A DNA stretch of 37,441 nucleotides, taken from a virus. The notes under the pieces are model-generated. The model saw only the letters and a program-made list of their open reading frames with translations, was not told the DNA's origin and searched no databases. Where the stretch lies: positions 1-37,441 of IMG/VR virus record IMGVR_UViG_3300027743_000058; one strand, written 5' to 3'. The position numbers and the translations under genes are program-made. Shown one piece after another: positions 21,746 through 29,100 of the stretch (its first letter is position 1; every line of letters begins with the position of its first letter).

Positions 21746-21944
21746 GCGAAAGATTTGACTTGCCGTTGCCGCCACCGTTTCTAAGTGGGTTTTTGTGGTG
21801 GACGTCCTTTCCGGCAATGGCCGCTTTGCCGTGCGACTTCGCCATCTGGGAGCGGGCAGCGTTGCGTTTTGCCCGCTTCTTAATCTCCTCGGGTTTCCCG
21901 TGAAACCGTGCATACTCGGCCGCGTAGTCACGCCCCTTAGTCAT
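21702..21944 (-). CDS. Small HNH-like protein, 80 aa
   Basis: Begins MTKGRDYAAEYARFHGKPEE and ends with DVHHKNPLRNGG, then NLSLSSVHRNRGW. The D-x-H-H segment, the N-L-x-x-x-S segment and the final H/N fit a compact HNH endonuclease core found as a small stand-alone gene in many phages. The N-terminal half is basic. The start at 21944 has GGAGAAG upstream and overlaps the previous gene by eight bases. It is last in the - strand transcript and runs tail-to-tail into the primase-helicase gene. Confidence 0.72.
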   Translation of the reverse strand: MTKGRDYAAEYARFHGKPEEIKKRAKRNAARSQMAKSHGKAAIAGKDVHHKNPLRNGGGNGKSNLSLSSVHRNRGWEREK

Positions 21945-22146
21945 CCTTCTTCTCCACTTCACGGCCCTCCTTGACGACCAGCTCGATCAGGTTGACCACC
22001 GTCTCGGCGACCTGTGTCCACGCGCGGACACTGTCAGGGGTGATGTATTCACCCGGCTCGTACTGGGCGCCACGGGTGATCGAGGCGCGTGCCGCCTTGT
22101 CCAGCCGGATGCCCAGCGCGGTGATGATTTCTTCCCTGTCTTTCAT
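21937..22146 (-). CDS. Hypothetical protein, 69 aa
   Basis: Not recognised. The start at 22146 has AGGAGG five bases upstream and overlaps the previous stop (ATGA). The product begins MKDREEIITALGIRLDKAAR and has a helix with alternating charge (SVRAWTQVAETVVNLIELVV), suggesting a small helical bundle. Confidence 0.68.
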   Translation of the reverse strand: MKDREEIITALGIRLDKAARASITRGAQYEPGEYITPDSVRAWTQVAETVVNLIELVVKEGREVEKKDD

Positions 22147-22406
22147 AGGTCCTCCTTGCGCCACAGATAGAGCGGCGAATTTTCTCCAGCCCAGCAGCCT
22201 AACGTATTGAACTGGAAGAACTCCATCGCTTCGTCGTGGTCCATGCCGTCCCGCTTGATCAGGATTTCGACACATTTCCAGGCGTCGTAGACGACCAGCA
22301 TCGGCTGCCCGCAGCGCTCGGCGACGCCGACGATGGCGTCCTCATAGCCGTCGGCCAGCAGCGCCTCGGGGTTATGCTTGGCGATCCAGTCACGGGTTTC
22401 GTCCAT
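22143..22406 (-). CDS. Conserved-type phage protein, 87 aa
   Basis: The product contains YEDAIVGVAERCGQPMLVVYD, then HDEAMEFFQFNTLGCWAGE. This pattern recurs in small phage proteins that are usually left hypothetical. The function is unknown. The start at 22406 overlaps the preceding stop; a GTG three bases earlier (22409) is possible. Confidence 0.75.
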   Translation of the reverse strand: MDETRDWIAKHNPEALLADGYEDAIVGVAERCGQPMLVVYDAWKCVEILIKRDGMDHDEAMEFFQFNTLGCWAGENSPLYLWRKEDL

Positions 22407-22618
22407 CACTGCACCCTTATCTGCGGGAAGCCAGTGCCACCGCCGATCAGACCAAGCAGAAGGACGATTGCCGCCAGTGCAATCAGTACGATCAGCACGA
22501 CGCGGATGATCCTGGCGGGCGGGTCCGGGATCAGGTTGGTGATGACGTACTCACCAATCGCATAGATGATGCCGAGCACTAGCAGATAGATGATCAGATT
22601 GACGAGCGCGTTGATCAT
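22406..22618 (-). CDS. Small membrane protein with two transmembrane segments, holin candidate
   Basis: A 70-residue protein. Two hydrophobic helices, LVNLIIYLLVLGIIYAIGEY and IRVVLIVLIALAAIVLLLGL, are separated by a short polar turn with LIPDPPAR. The layout fits a small class II-type holin, and it also resembles Thivi_2564-type small membrane proteins. It follows the endolysin in the same transcript, so a role in lysis timing is plausible. AAAGGGA precedes the start at 22618. Confidence 0.7.
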   Translation of the reverse strand: MINALVNLIIYLLVLGIIYAIGEYVITNLIPDPPARIIRVVLIVLIALAAIVLLLGLIGGGTGFPQIRVQ

Positions 22619-22737
22619 GGCTTGGTCCCTTTCTTGCCGCATTGCGTCTGGGTGCCAGGGCAATCATCGTGACCTGGATGCGCCAGAGCAGGCAGGGTGA
22701 ACATCATAATAGCTGCGAGCATGAGAATCGTTTTCAT
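22615..22737 (-). CDS. Tiny exported peptide, 40 aa
   Basis: Begins MKTILMLAAIMMFTLPALA, a clean signal peptide with a likely cut after ALA, leaving HPGHDDCPGTQTQC and a basic tail. Two cysteines in the mature part could form one disulfide. GGAGG lies just before the ATG at 22737, and the stop overlaps the next start (ATGA). Its function is unknown; it probably belongs to the lysis or envelope-modifying group. Confidence 0.68.
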   Translation of the reverse strand: MKTILMLAAIMMFTLPALAHPGHDDCPGTQTQCGKKGTKP

Positions 22738-22746
22738 CTGTCCTCC

Positions 22747-23283
22747 TTACTTCTTGCCTTTCGAGCCACCTTTTCCGTGCCCTTGACCGGGGTTGTTGCC
22801 GGTGCCTGGGCGACCGGGTGAGTCTGGCCGGCTGTTACCTGCGCCAGGATTTCCCGGTGTACCTGGTGTTCCTGGAGTACCTGGTTCGCCTGGGCTTCCA
22901 GGACTTCCAGGCGCTCCTGGTGCGCCCGGAGCACCCGGTTGACCTGGGTTCCCAGCAGGACCAGCAGGGCCAGGAGAGCCGCCAGACCCAGCAGAACCGC
23001 CACCTCCATCACTCCCTCCGCTGTTACTGCCACCTGTTCCTGAGCCGGAACTGGAACCTGTCCCTGTCGAAGTGGCGCTTTGGGCTGACGCGGCTGCGCC
23101 TGGAAACTGGCGGCAATACTGGATCAGGTTCTGGCCGCGCTCCCTGAGCAGCCTGCACTGCTCCTGCGAGAACTCAAGACCCGGCACGTACTGGTTGGCG
23201 CAACTGACCAGCGTCATGATCAGCAGCATGAACAGCATTCCGAGAATGAATGCGCCGCCTACCTCTGGCGTCTTGAAGTTCAT
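22747..23283 (-). CDS. Collagen-like membrane-anchored or lipoprotein, 178 aa
   Basis: An N-terminal hydrophobic stretch ([17 protein letters not shown]) ends in a cysteine that suits a lipobox (LVSC). A short segment with [13 protein letters not shown] and a second cysteine follows, then a Ser/Gly linker. A collagen-like region of Gly-X-Y triplets ([16 protein letters not shown] and further) and a basic end ([11 protein letters not shown]) complete the protein. Collagen-like repeats usually form trimeric rods. In a lysis cassette it might be a spanin-like or envelope-spanning element. The start overlaps the previous stop as ATGA. Confidence 0.78.
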   Translation of the reverse strand: MNFKTPEVGGAFILGMLFMLLIMTLVSCANQYVPGLEFSQEQCRLLRERGQNLIQYCRQFPGAAASAQSATSTGTGSSSGSGTGGSNSGGSDGGGGSAGSGGSPGPAGPAGNPGQPGAPGAPGAPGSPGSPGEPGTPGTPGTPGNPGAGNSRPDSPGRPGTGNNPGQGHGKGGSKGKK

Positions 23284-23444
23284 CTTTTTCTACTCTTCGG
23301 TGGAGGCGGAGGCGGACAGTCCAGCCCACTCACGTCGATCTTCAGCTGGCGCATCACCTTGCATTGATCCGCCGTAAAGCGGACCGGCGCAGCCGGGGTT
23401 GCTGCCAGTGCGAAGATCAGGGTTGCGACGAGCATCTTTTTCAA
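23280..23444 (-). CDS. Small exported proline-rich protein, 54 aa
   Basis: The product has a signal-like N-terminus. From the TTG at 23444 it reads MKKMLVATLIFALAATPAA, a canonical positively charged n-region; the ATG at 23435 gives a version three residues shorter. The mature part is FTADQCKVMRQLKIDVSGLDC followed by a run of six prolines and a basic tail. The F-x-x-x-QC...C module matches the one in the next gene. Short, exported and proline-rich, it recalls an Rz1-type outer spanin subunit, but no lipobox cysteine is seen. Confidence 0.66.
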   Translation of the reverse strand: MKKMLVATLIFALAATPAAPVRFTADQCKVMRQLKIDVSGLDCPPPPPPKSRKR

Positions 23445-23447
23445 CGG

Positions 23448-23936
23448 TCATGGTCGCACTTCTTGCGCCGCTTCCTTCACAGCCTCGATGCCCAGGGTGT
23501 CGGCAATCAGCTTCAGCGTCTCGCAGAACGACTGCATCTCGTCGTCGTTGGGACGGTGGTCGAGGACGACAGCGATGACGTAGCGGTCGCGGCCGATGAA
23601 GGCGAAGCCGGTCGACAGCGACCATTGCGTCGCGCCGCCCCGGTACTTGGCCTCACGGATGGCGCAGGCGACATTCTGGTGGGACAGTTCCCGATAGTTG
23701 GACAGGAAGCGGTCGAGGATTTCCTGATCGTTGAGCGCCCGCCAGACCAGGTAGCCGGGAATCGCGATCACCACCAGCATCCCGATAACGGCGACGTTGG
23801 CAAACGTTAACCCCTTGATCGCGCTGATCCAGCTGAGCAGCCTGCCTTCGGTTACCTGCACCGACTGCTGCTGGACAGGCGGCGGCGCCGCAGGAGGCGG
23901 CGGTTGTCCAACCTGTGGAGGGCCGGGGTCACTCAT
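23448..23936 (-). CDS. Membrane protein with one transmembrane segment, 162 aa
   Basis: A proline- and glutamine-rich N-terminal tail (PPPPAAPPPVQQQ) precedes one hydrophobic helix (FANVAVIGMLVVIAIPGYLVW). A soluble C-terminal domain with two cysteines and a strand pair (TGFAFIGRDRYVIAVVL) follows. The start at 23936 overlaps the stop of the tiny membrane peptide (ATGA); an in-frame ATG at 23951 would add five residues. It is probably an inner-membrane component of the lysis cassette, function unknown. Confidence 0.7.
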   Translation of the reverse strand: MSDPGPPQVGQPPPPAAPPPVQQQSVQVTEGRLLSWISAIKGLTFANVAVIGMLVVIAIPGYLVWRALNDQEILDRFLSNYRELSHQNVACAIREAKYRGGATQWSLSTGFAFIGRDRYVIAVVLDHRPNDDEMQSFCETLKLIADTLGIEAVKEAAQEVRP

Positions 23937-24025
23937 ATCATCCACAGCCATGCGATGATCGCGCCGTAGATCAGTATGACAATGATCAGACCGGCGACGA
24001 TGCCTTTCCAGAACTCCGGACTCAC
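23933..24025 (-). CDS. Tiny single-pass membrane peptide, 30 aa (GTG start)
   Basis: The GTG at 24025 overlaps the endolysin stop (GTGA) and the product's stop overlaps the next start (ATGA). It is essentially one hydrophobic helix, IVAGLIIVILIYGAIIAWLW. The size and the place right behind the endolysin suit a minimal holin or antiholin-like peptide. The overlap on both sides is the best evidence that it is real. Confidence 0.55.
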   Translation of the reverse strand: MSPEFWKGIVAGLIIVILIYGAIIAWLWMI

Positions 24026-24792
24026 GTTTCTTCTTCGATCTTCACCGTGATCTTGGCTCCCACCGGCTTGGTCACGATGACCCGGTAAACAACCGTCTCT
24101 GTCTCGGTAACGGGCGGCACCGGCGGCGGCACCACGTCCTCCGTCCACGCTTCCCCAATGGCATCGAGAAACTTGTTGTGGTAGCCGGCGATCAGCTTGC
24201 CGATGCTGACGCCATTCGACCAGCTCGGCACCTTGGACTTGTCGCCATTCACAATCTCACGCGCCCCATACGGGTCGTTGGTAGTGTTGTTGAAATAGCG
24301 TTCCAGCGTCTGCCGCTTGCCGTCGGAAGATTTACGGTACCAGCCCTCGAACATGCCCTGGAACAGACAGTCTGCGCTGATCTTGGGGTCGAGCATCAGC
24401 TCTGGATTGAGGTAGAGTTCGTCGCCTCTGCCGGTCTCTGCGCCAGCCTTCTTATAGTTGTCGCCCCACGTCGTCTGGATATCCCCCCTGCCATAATAAA
24501 CCTGCCCCGTAACAGGATCGACCTCAGCGTAGGCGTAGCCGTTCTTCTTGACGTAAGCCCTTGCTTCCTCGTCGCTCTTGCAGAAGCCTTCTCTGACCGG
24601 CGACATCATCGCCCCGGTCTCGTGATACGACGTCGCCAGGCAGTAGGCGGCAGTGCGGGGATCGCGGCTGTACATCTTGTCCCGCCACTGATCCATCTTG
24701 AAGTTCATGCCGTCGACCTGCACCTGGCTCATCGAGCCACCGAACAGGCTGGAGCGCACCGAGTCGAAGAACACCTTGCGGTCGAATGGCAT
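24022..24792 (-). CDS. Endolysin, GH19 chitinase-like muramidase
   Basis: A 256-residue lysin. YCLATSYHETGAMMSPVREG carries the catalytic glutamate of the glycoside hydrolase 19/lysozyme-like fold, and YYGRGDIQTTWGDNY is its conserved second motif. A linker (VVPPPVPPVTETET) and a short C-terminal strand-rich tail follow; these might anchor it to the cell wall. The start at 24792 has GGAGGA seven bases upstream. No signal peptide is seen, so it needs a holin, for which candidates follow in the same transcript. It cleaves peptidoglycan at the end of infection. Confidence 0.9.
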   Translation of the reverse strand: MPFDRKVFFDSVRSSLFGGSMSQVQVDGMNFKMDQWRDKMYSRDPRTAAYCLATSYHETGAMMSPVREGFCKSDEEARAYVKKNGYAYAEVDPVTGQVYYGRGDIQTTWGDNYKKAGAETGRGDELYLNPELMLDPKISADCLFQGMFEGWYRKSSDGKRQTLERYFNNTTNDPYGAREIVNGDKSKVPSWSNGVSIGKLIAGYHNKFLDAIGEAWTEDVVPPPVPPVTETETVVYRVIVTKPVGAKITVKIEEET

Positions 24793-24794
24793 TT

Positions 24795-24977
24795 TCAATC
24801 CTCCGTCTGCAGCCTCTCCCGCCACGGGATGCCTGCCTCGTCCAGCATCTGCTCCAGCTGCCGGATGATCTTGCGCAGATTGCTGTCATTCTTGCGCAGC
24901 TTGGCGCGCAGCTCGTTAGCCTCCTTGGTCTTCTCCGCCAGCTTCAGGCTCAGCGATTTGTCGCCGCTGTACTTCAT
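24795..24977 (-). CDS. Small coiled-coil protein, 60 aa
   Basis: Begins MKYSGDKSLSLKLAEKTKEA and continues as one charged helix (LRKIIRQLEQMLDEAGIPW). No family is recognised. The start overlaps the previous stop (ATGA) and the stop lies two bases before the endolysin start. It may be a partner of the small membrane protein encoded just before it. Confidence 0.65.
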   Translation of the reverse strand: MKYSGDKSLSLKLAEKTKEANELRAKLRKNDSNLRKIIRQLEQMLDEAGIPWRERLQTED

Positions 24978-25126
24978 AGGAACACGAACACGGCGACGAC
25001 GAGCAGCAGGATGGCTGCGACGACTACCCACATGGCGCGCTGCGCCGACACCGGGCGGGGCAGCGGCACGTCGTTAGCCGGCTTCGGCGGCGGCTTTCGG
25101 GGTGGCAGTTCGTTATGCGTCGGCAT
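24974..25126 (-). CDS. Small single-pass membrane protein, 50 aa
   Basis: The product has a proline-rich, basic N-terminal half (NELPPRKPPPKPANDVPLPR) and a C-terminal membrane helix (MWVVVAAILLLVVAVFVFL) that ends the protein: a tail-anchored layout. AGGATG lies upstream, and the start overlaps the previous stop (TAATG). It could be a holin-type or lysis-regulating peptide. Confidence 0.66.
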   Translation of the reverse strand: MPTHNELPPRKPPPKPANDVPLPRPVSAQRAMWVVVAAILLLVVAVFVFL

Positions 25127-25524
25127 TACAGCGACATCCTCTCCCTCAACAGGTACGCCTCCAGTGGCCACATCTGCCGGATGCAGTCCTCCTTGGCGAA
25201 CTTTCTTCCCAGTTCCGGATCGAAATTCTCCGCATCAGCAGGAGCCGACTTGCCGACCAGTGCATAGCCATTGTCGGTGAGCAGGATACATATCGTCATG
25301 TGCGGGAGGAGTGCCGGGTGGATGTATTCCTCGTCGACGATCTTCTCCAGTAGCGAGTCGAGCGTGACGCGGTTCTCGGTCTTCTGCACCGCCTTGGAAA
25401 GGTTGTCAGTAACTCTCAAGCTGTCAGGTCCAGTGCCCATCTTAGGTTCTCCACTGATGTTGGTATGCTTGGTCTTGATGTTGGCGCCACCGTCGGCGCG
25501 CTTATTTGCAGTAGTCTCTCCCAT
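25126..25524 (-). CDS. Gp49-family phage protein, 132 aa
   Basis: The C-terminal 90 residues contain VTLDSLLEKIVDEEYIHP, then TICILLTDNGYALVGKSA and ENFDPELGRKFAKEDCIRQMWPLEAYLLR. This matches the phage Gp49-like family (G-x-S-A-x-x-x-x-E-N-F-D and x-x-W-P-L). These proteins are common in phage structural or regulatory gene blocks and remain functionally unknown. The first 40 residues are less conserved. The start at 25524 overlaps the preceding gene by 23 bases. Confidence 0.8.
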   Translation of the reverse strand: MGETTANKRADGGANIKTKHTNISGEPKMGTGPDSLRVTDNLSKAVQKTENRVTLDSLLEKIVDEEYIHPALLPHMTICILLTDNGYALVGKSAPADAENFDPELGRKFAKEDCIRQMWPLEAYLLRERMSL

Positions 25525-25741
25525 TGCCGACCATGCCTCCCTTCCTGAACTTGGCCCGCCTGGTTTGCTTGCCAGGAAAAGCATGGTCTTCCAGCTGTTC
25601 CTTGGGAAACTCCTTGTCGTAATGACGCTGCTCGCGCTCCATCCCTTTTTCGATATTCCTCAGGGCCAGTTCATCGCTGGGGCGCACACTCGGATTGACC
25701 TCTCCTCCTGCCAGTTCCCTGGCTGTGATCCGCCTGACCAT
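25502..25741 (-). CDS. Hypothetical basic protein, 79 aa
   Basis: Not recognised. Begins MVRRITARELAGGEVNPSVR and has a charged helical middle (EKGMEREQRHYDKEFPKEQL) and a basic end (RRAKFRKGGMVGNGRDYCK). The start at 25741 overlaps the preceding stop (TGATG), with AAAGG upstream. Confidence 0.66.
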   Translation of the reverse strand: MVRRITARELAGGEVNPSVRPSDELALRNIEKGMEREQRHYDKEFPKEQLEDHAFPGKQTRRAKFRKGGMVGNGRDYCK

Positions 25742-25881
25742 CACTTCTTGCCTTTCTTTTTCTGGTCGGCGCGGACGAATTCTTTTGCCACTGCCACCGA
25801 CGGACCCTTGCCCGACTTGGGCTTCATGCCGTGGGCGACGGCGCGCATGAATTTTTCCTGCTTCTTTGTCTTCGAGGGCAT
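25741..25881 (-). CDS. Small lysine-rich phage protein, 46 aa
   Basis: A short gene with GGAGTGG before its ATG at 25881. The product (MPSKTKKQEKFMRAVAHG, then SVAVAKEFVRADQ and a KKKGKK end) resembles a family of tiny basic phage proteins with a Q-x-x-F-M-x-A-x-A-x-x-P/M and a V-A-K-x-F-V-x-A-D segment. The function is unknown. Overlaps on both sides support it. Confidence 0.7.
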   Translation of the reverse strand: MPSKTKKQEKFMRAVAHGMKPKSGKGPSVAVAKEFVRADQKKKGKK

Positions 25882-26126
25882 TACTGGTTCCACTCCTGAA
25901 ATTCTGCGAGGTCGAGCGGCGACGAGCCAAAGCCGAATTCCTCATTGCCGAACTCGTACCAGGTAGCGTCCTCGGGATCGTCGACTTCTTCGTTATCGTC
26001 GTCGAACAGCCTGATCTTCAGCTTCACACCGTTGTCGAAGACGACGTACTTCTTGTCGATGTGGACACAGGAGATGGAAATCCCGGCGTCCTTCATGGCG
26101 AACAATTGACATCTGGTGGCGCTCAT
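25881..26126 (-). CDS. Hypothetical acidic protein, 81 aa
   Basis: Not recognised. The start at 26126 overlaps the stop of the giant gene (ATGA). The product has two strands (ISISCVHIDKKYVVFDNGVKL) followed by a strongly acidic, aromatic tail (DDDNEEVDDPEDATWYEF). It may be a small chaperone or scaffold-like partner of a virion protein. Confidence 0.66.
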   Translation of the reverse strand: MSATRCQLFAMKDAGISISCVHIDKKYVVFDNGVKLKIRLFDDDNEEVDDPEDATWYEFGNEEFGFGSSPLDLAEFQEWNQ

Positions 26127-29100
26127 CAGTCTTCGTACTGCTCCTCTCGCTTGCGGCGCTTCTCCTCCGCTTTCTTCGAGCGGACCGAGCGCATCAGGTC
26201 CTGCATCTGGATTTTGTCGTCGGGGTTCTTGTGCGCGCGATTCCAGTCGCGGATTTCCTCGCGGAAAATACGCGCCCGCTCCGCCCCCTTGGCGTTGCGC
26301 CACTGGCTCATCAGGTTCTTGCGGGCGCCGCTCTCGCGCCGCTCCGCCTTGCGCTGGCTGGCGCCGCCGCCCTCGAACGGCCGCGATTCCTCGGCCGGCC
26401 GGAAGCCCAGTCCCTTGACCGCGGATTCATACAGCGAGAACGGCTTGTGGTACTGCTCGCCGGTGGTCTTCGACACCGTGCCTTCGGTCTTCAGTTTGAT
26501 GGCGTCCTGGATATTGTCGATGAGTTTCGGCCACGGGATCATGCCGGCATAGTCGCCATCCTTGAATGCCTTGGCGGCGTCCGCTCCCATGCCGCCGGCG
26601 GCGCCGAACATCGCCTTCGCCAGCCAGGCATAGATGCCTTCCTCGTCGAGCGACTTCGGCTGCCCGAACAGGAACAGGTTGTCGTTGCCGAAGGTGCCGG
26701 AGGTGTCGATCTCGATCAGCCGCGTGTAGCCGCGCAGGTTGGCCTCGGCCAGCGCCTCGCCGAGGCTCTTGCTGCCGGTCGTCCACGAGATCATCTCGGC
26801 CAGCCATTTCTGCAGCGCCTGCTCCTTGTCCTCCCAGTCGTCGTCGGAGAGACCGGCGGCGGCCGCCGCATTGACCAGCATCCTGAGCGGCTCGACCAGC
26901 GGCACCCCCAGCGCGCCGGCCAGCACCGTGGTGGAGAACGCCAGCCCGGCCACCGCCTTGGCGGCCTGCGCCCGCTCCTGCGGCTTGGCGAACGCCCAGG
27001 CGACGTTGCGCCAGAACAGCTGCCCGTACATCAGCCCGTATTTGCGGAACTGCGTCGCCGGCTGCAGCAGCGGATTCTGGAAAAACGTCGGGTTGTTGGC
27101 GGCGCCGTAGCCGCCCTGGGTTTCCTCGACGGTCAGCGCCGCGTAGCTCTTGGCCTGCGCATGGCTCATGCCGTCCTGCCGGGCCAGCCGGTAAGCGGCG
27201 ACCGCGGTGGTGTAGCGGTTGACCCCCTCGATGGCCTCCGGCAGCGCCTTGGCGATGTTGACCAGGCGCCCGACGCCTTTCTCGAAGACGTTCTTGTCCA
27301 GCTCGGAGATGCCCGGCGCCTCGATGCCCGAGGAGGCGCCCCAGCCGAGTGAGCGCACCTCGTCGAAGACATCCTGCAGCTCGGCGGCATCCGGCTCGCC
27401 GGCCACCTGCTGCCGCCACCAGGCATCGTTGTCGGCCGCCTGCTGCTGGCCGAACACCTGCAGGCCGCTCTTCAACGACTGCTTCAGCCCGGCGACAACC
27501 GCCTTGCGGCGGCCGAGCCGGAACGCCTTGCGCATCTCGCGCTGGGTGGAGACGATGCCGTGCCGCGACGACAGCACCGGGCCGGTCGTCATGTACGGCT
27601 GCATCGAGTTCATGATCGAGTAGTGCGGCGAGAACAGGTGCCTGAGGAAGGTGATGTCCTTGATCGTGTTGACCACCTTCATGGTGTTGGTCTGGTTGGA
27701 ATCGCCCTGCCAGCCGGTGACCCGGTGCGCCACCTCGTCGTACATCGCCTGCCGCACCGTGGTCAGCCCGGTGCCCGGCGGCTCGATGTGCTGCCGGGCG
27801 CTGATGTATTTCTGCACCTCGGTGTCGGCCGCCGACAGTTCACTGCCGAGCCGCATGTTGGCGATGTTGTGGGCGAAGTCGCGATTGTAGTCGCGCGTTG
27901 ATTTGACCAGGTCGAGGTCCTCGCCGAGCACCCCGGTGCGTTTCAGGCCGCGGGCCAGGGCGCCGGGCGAGGTGAGCTGGCGGATATAGGCGTCGTAGAC
28001 GGCATTGCCGACCGCCTGCTGGCCGACCGTCGTCTGGCCGATGGTGGTCTGCTCCAGATTCCTGATCAGCCGCGTCACTTCCGGCGGCGCCATCTCGCGG
28101 ACCGCCTGGTGCAGATGCTTCTGCGAGATGCCGACGTCGCTGACATGGTGGCCCTGCGCCGCCAGCTCCCTGGCCCGCGCCACCAGCTGCGACTGGTTAT
28201 CGCTCATCTCGACGCGCTTGTTCTGCACGGTGGCGACATAGACCTTGCGCGGGATCACCAGCTGCGTCGGGTTCTTTGGGTGGGCGAACGGATGCGAGGT
28301 GGTCTTCTGCCCGGTATACGGGTTGACGTACAGGGTGCTAACCTTCACCTGCGTCGGATGCGCGTCGGCGAAGGCGTTGAGGTCGGCCTCGTTCCTGAAC
28401 AGTAGCCGGTTCTCGGCGTCGAGCGTCGCGCCGGCCGGCAGGTTCTTCGGGTTGGCCAGGGTGCCGAACGGTCGTTCCGTCGCCGAAATGAAATATTTGC
28501 CGCGCCGCATGAACGGCACGTAGACGCCCTTCGGCTCGCGCACCATGGGTACATTTGCGACGGTTGCCGCGGTCTTGCCCAAAGCGCTGTGGAAATCCTT
28601 GTCGGCCTGCGTCTGGTGCGCCGCGTCGCGCCGCGCATGCCCCGACATGATCCACTGGATGGCGTCGTCGATGGTCTTGCCGGCCGGCAGCGTGGCGCCG
28701 AACTTCTTCATCGCATTGTCGAGCGAATGCCGGACAATGTCCTCGGTCTCCAGTTTCGCGGTGGCGCGGTAATGGTCGATGGTCTGCTGGCCGACGGTCT
28801 TGCCGCTTGACTTCAGCGCGTTCCAGTCCTTCTCCAGCTGGGCGTGCATCGCCCGCACCTGCTGGTGGCGGCTGCCGGTCTTGTAGATGTGGCCATTGTT
28901 GGGGTGGTTGAGCGGCACCGTCGGGTCGACCGCGTAGCGCGACGCCTCGTGCAGGATGCGGCTCAGTTCGTTGTAGGTCTTCTTGTCGGTGCGCTGCAGC
29001 TCGGCCTGCGCCAGCTCCAGCTTCTCCGACTCGATGCCGTGGCCGGGATTTTTCCGGAGGTCGGAGCGCAGCTGGTCGCGCTTGACATGCACCTTCAGCA

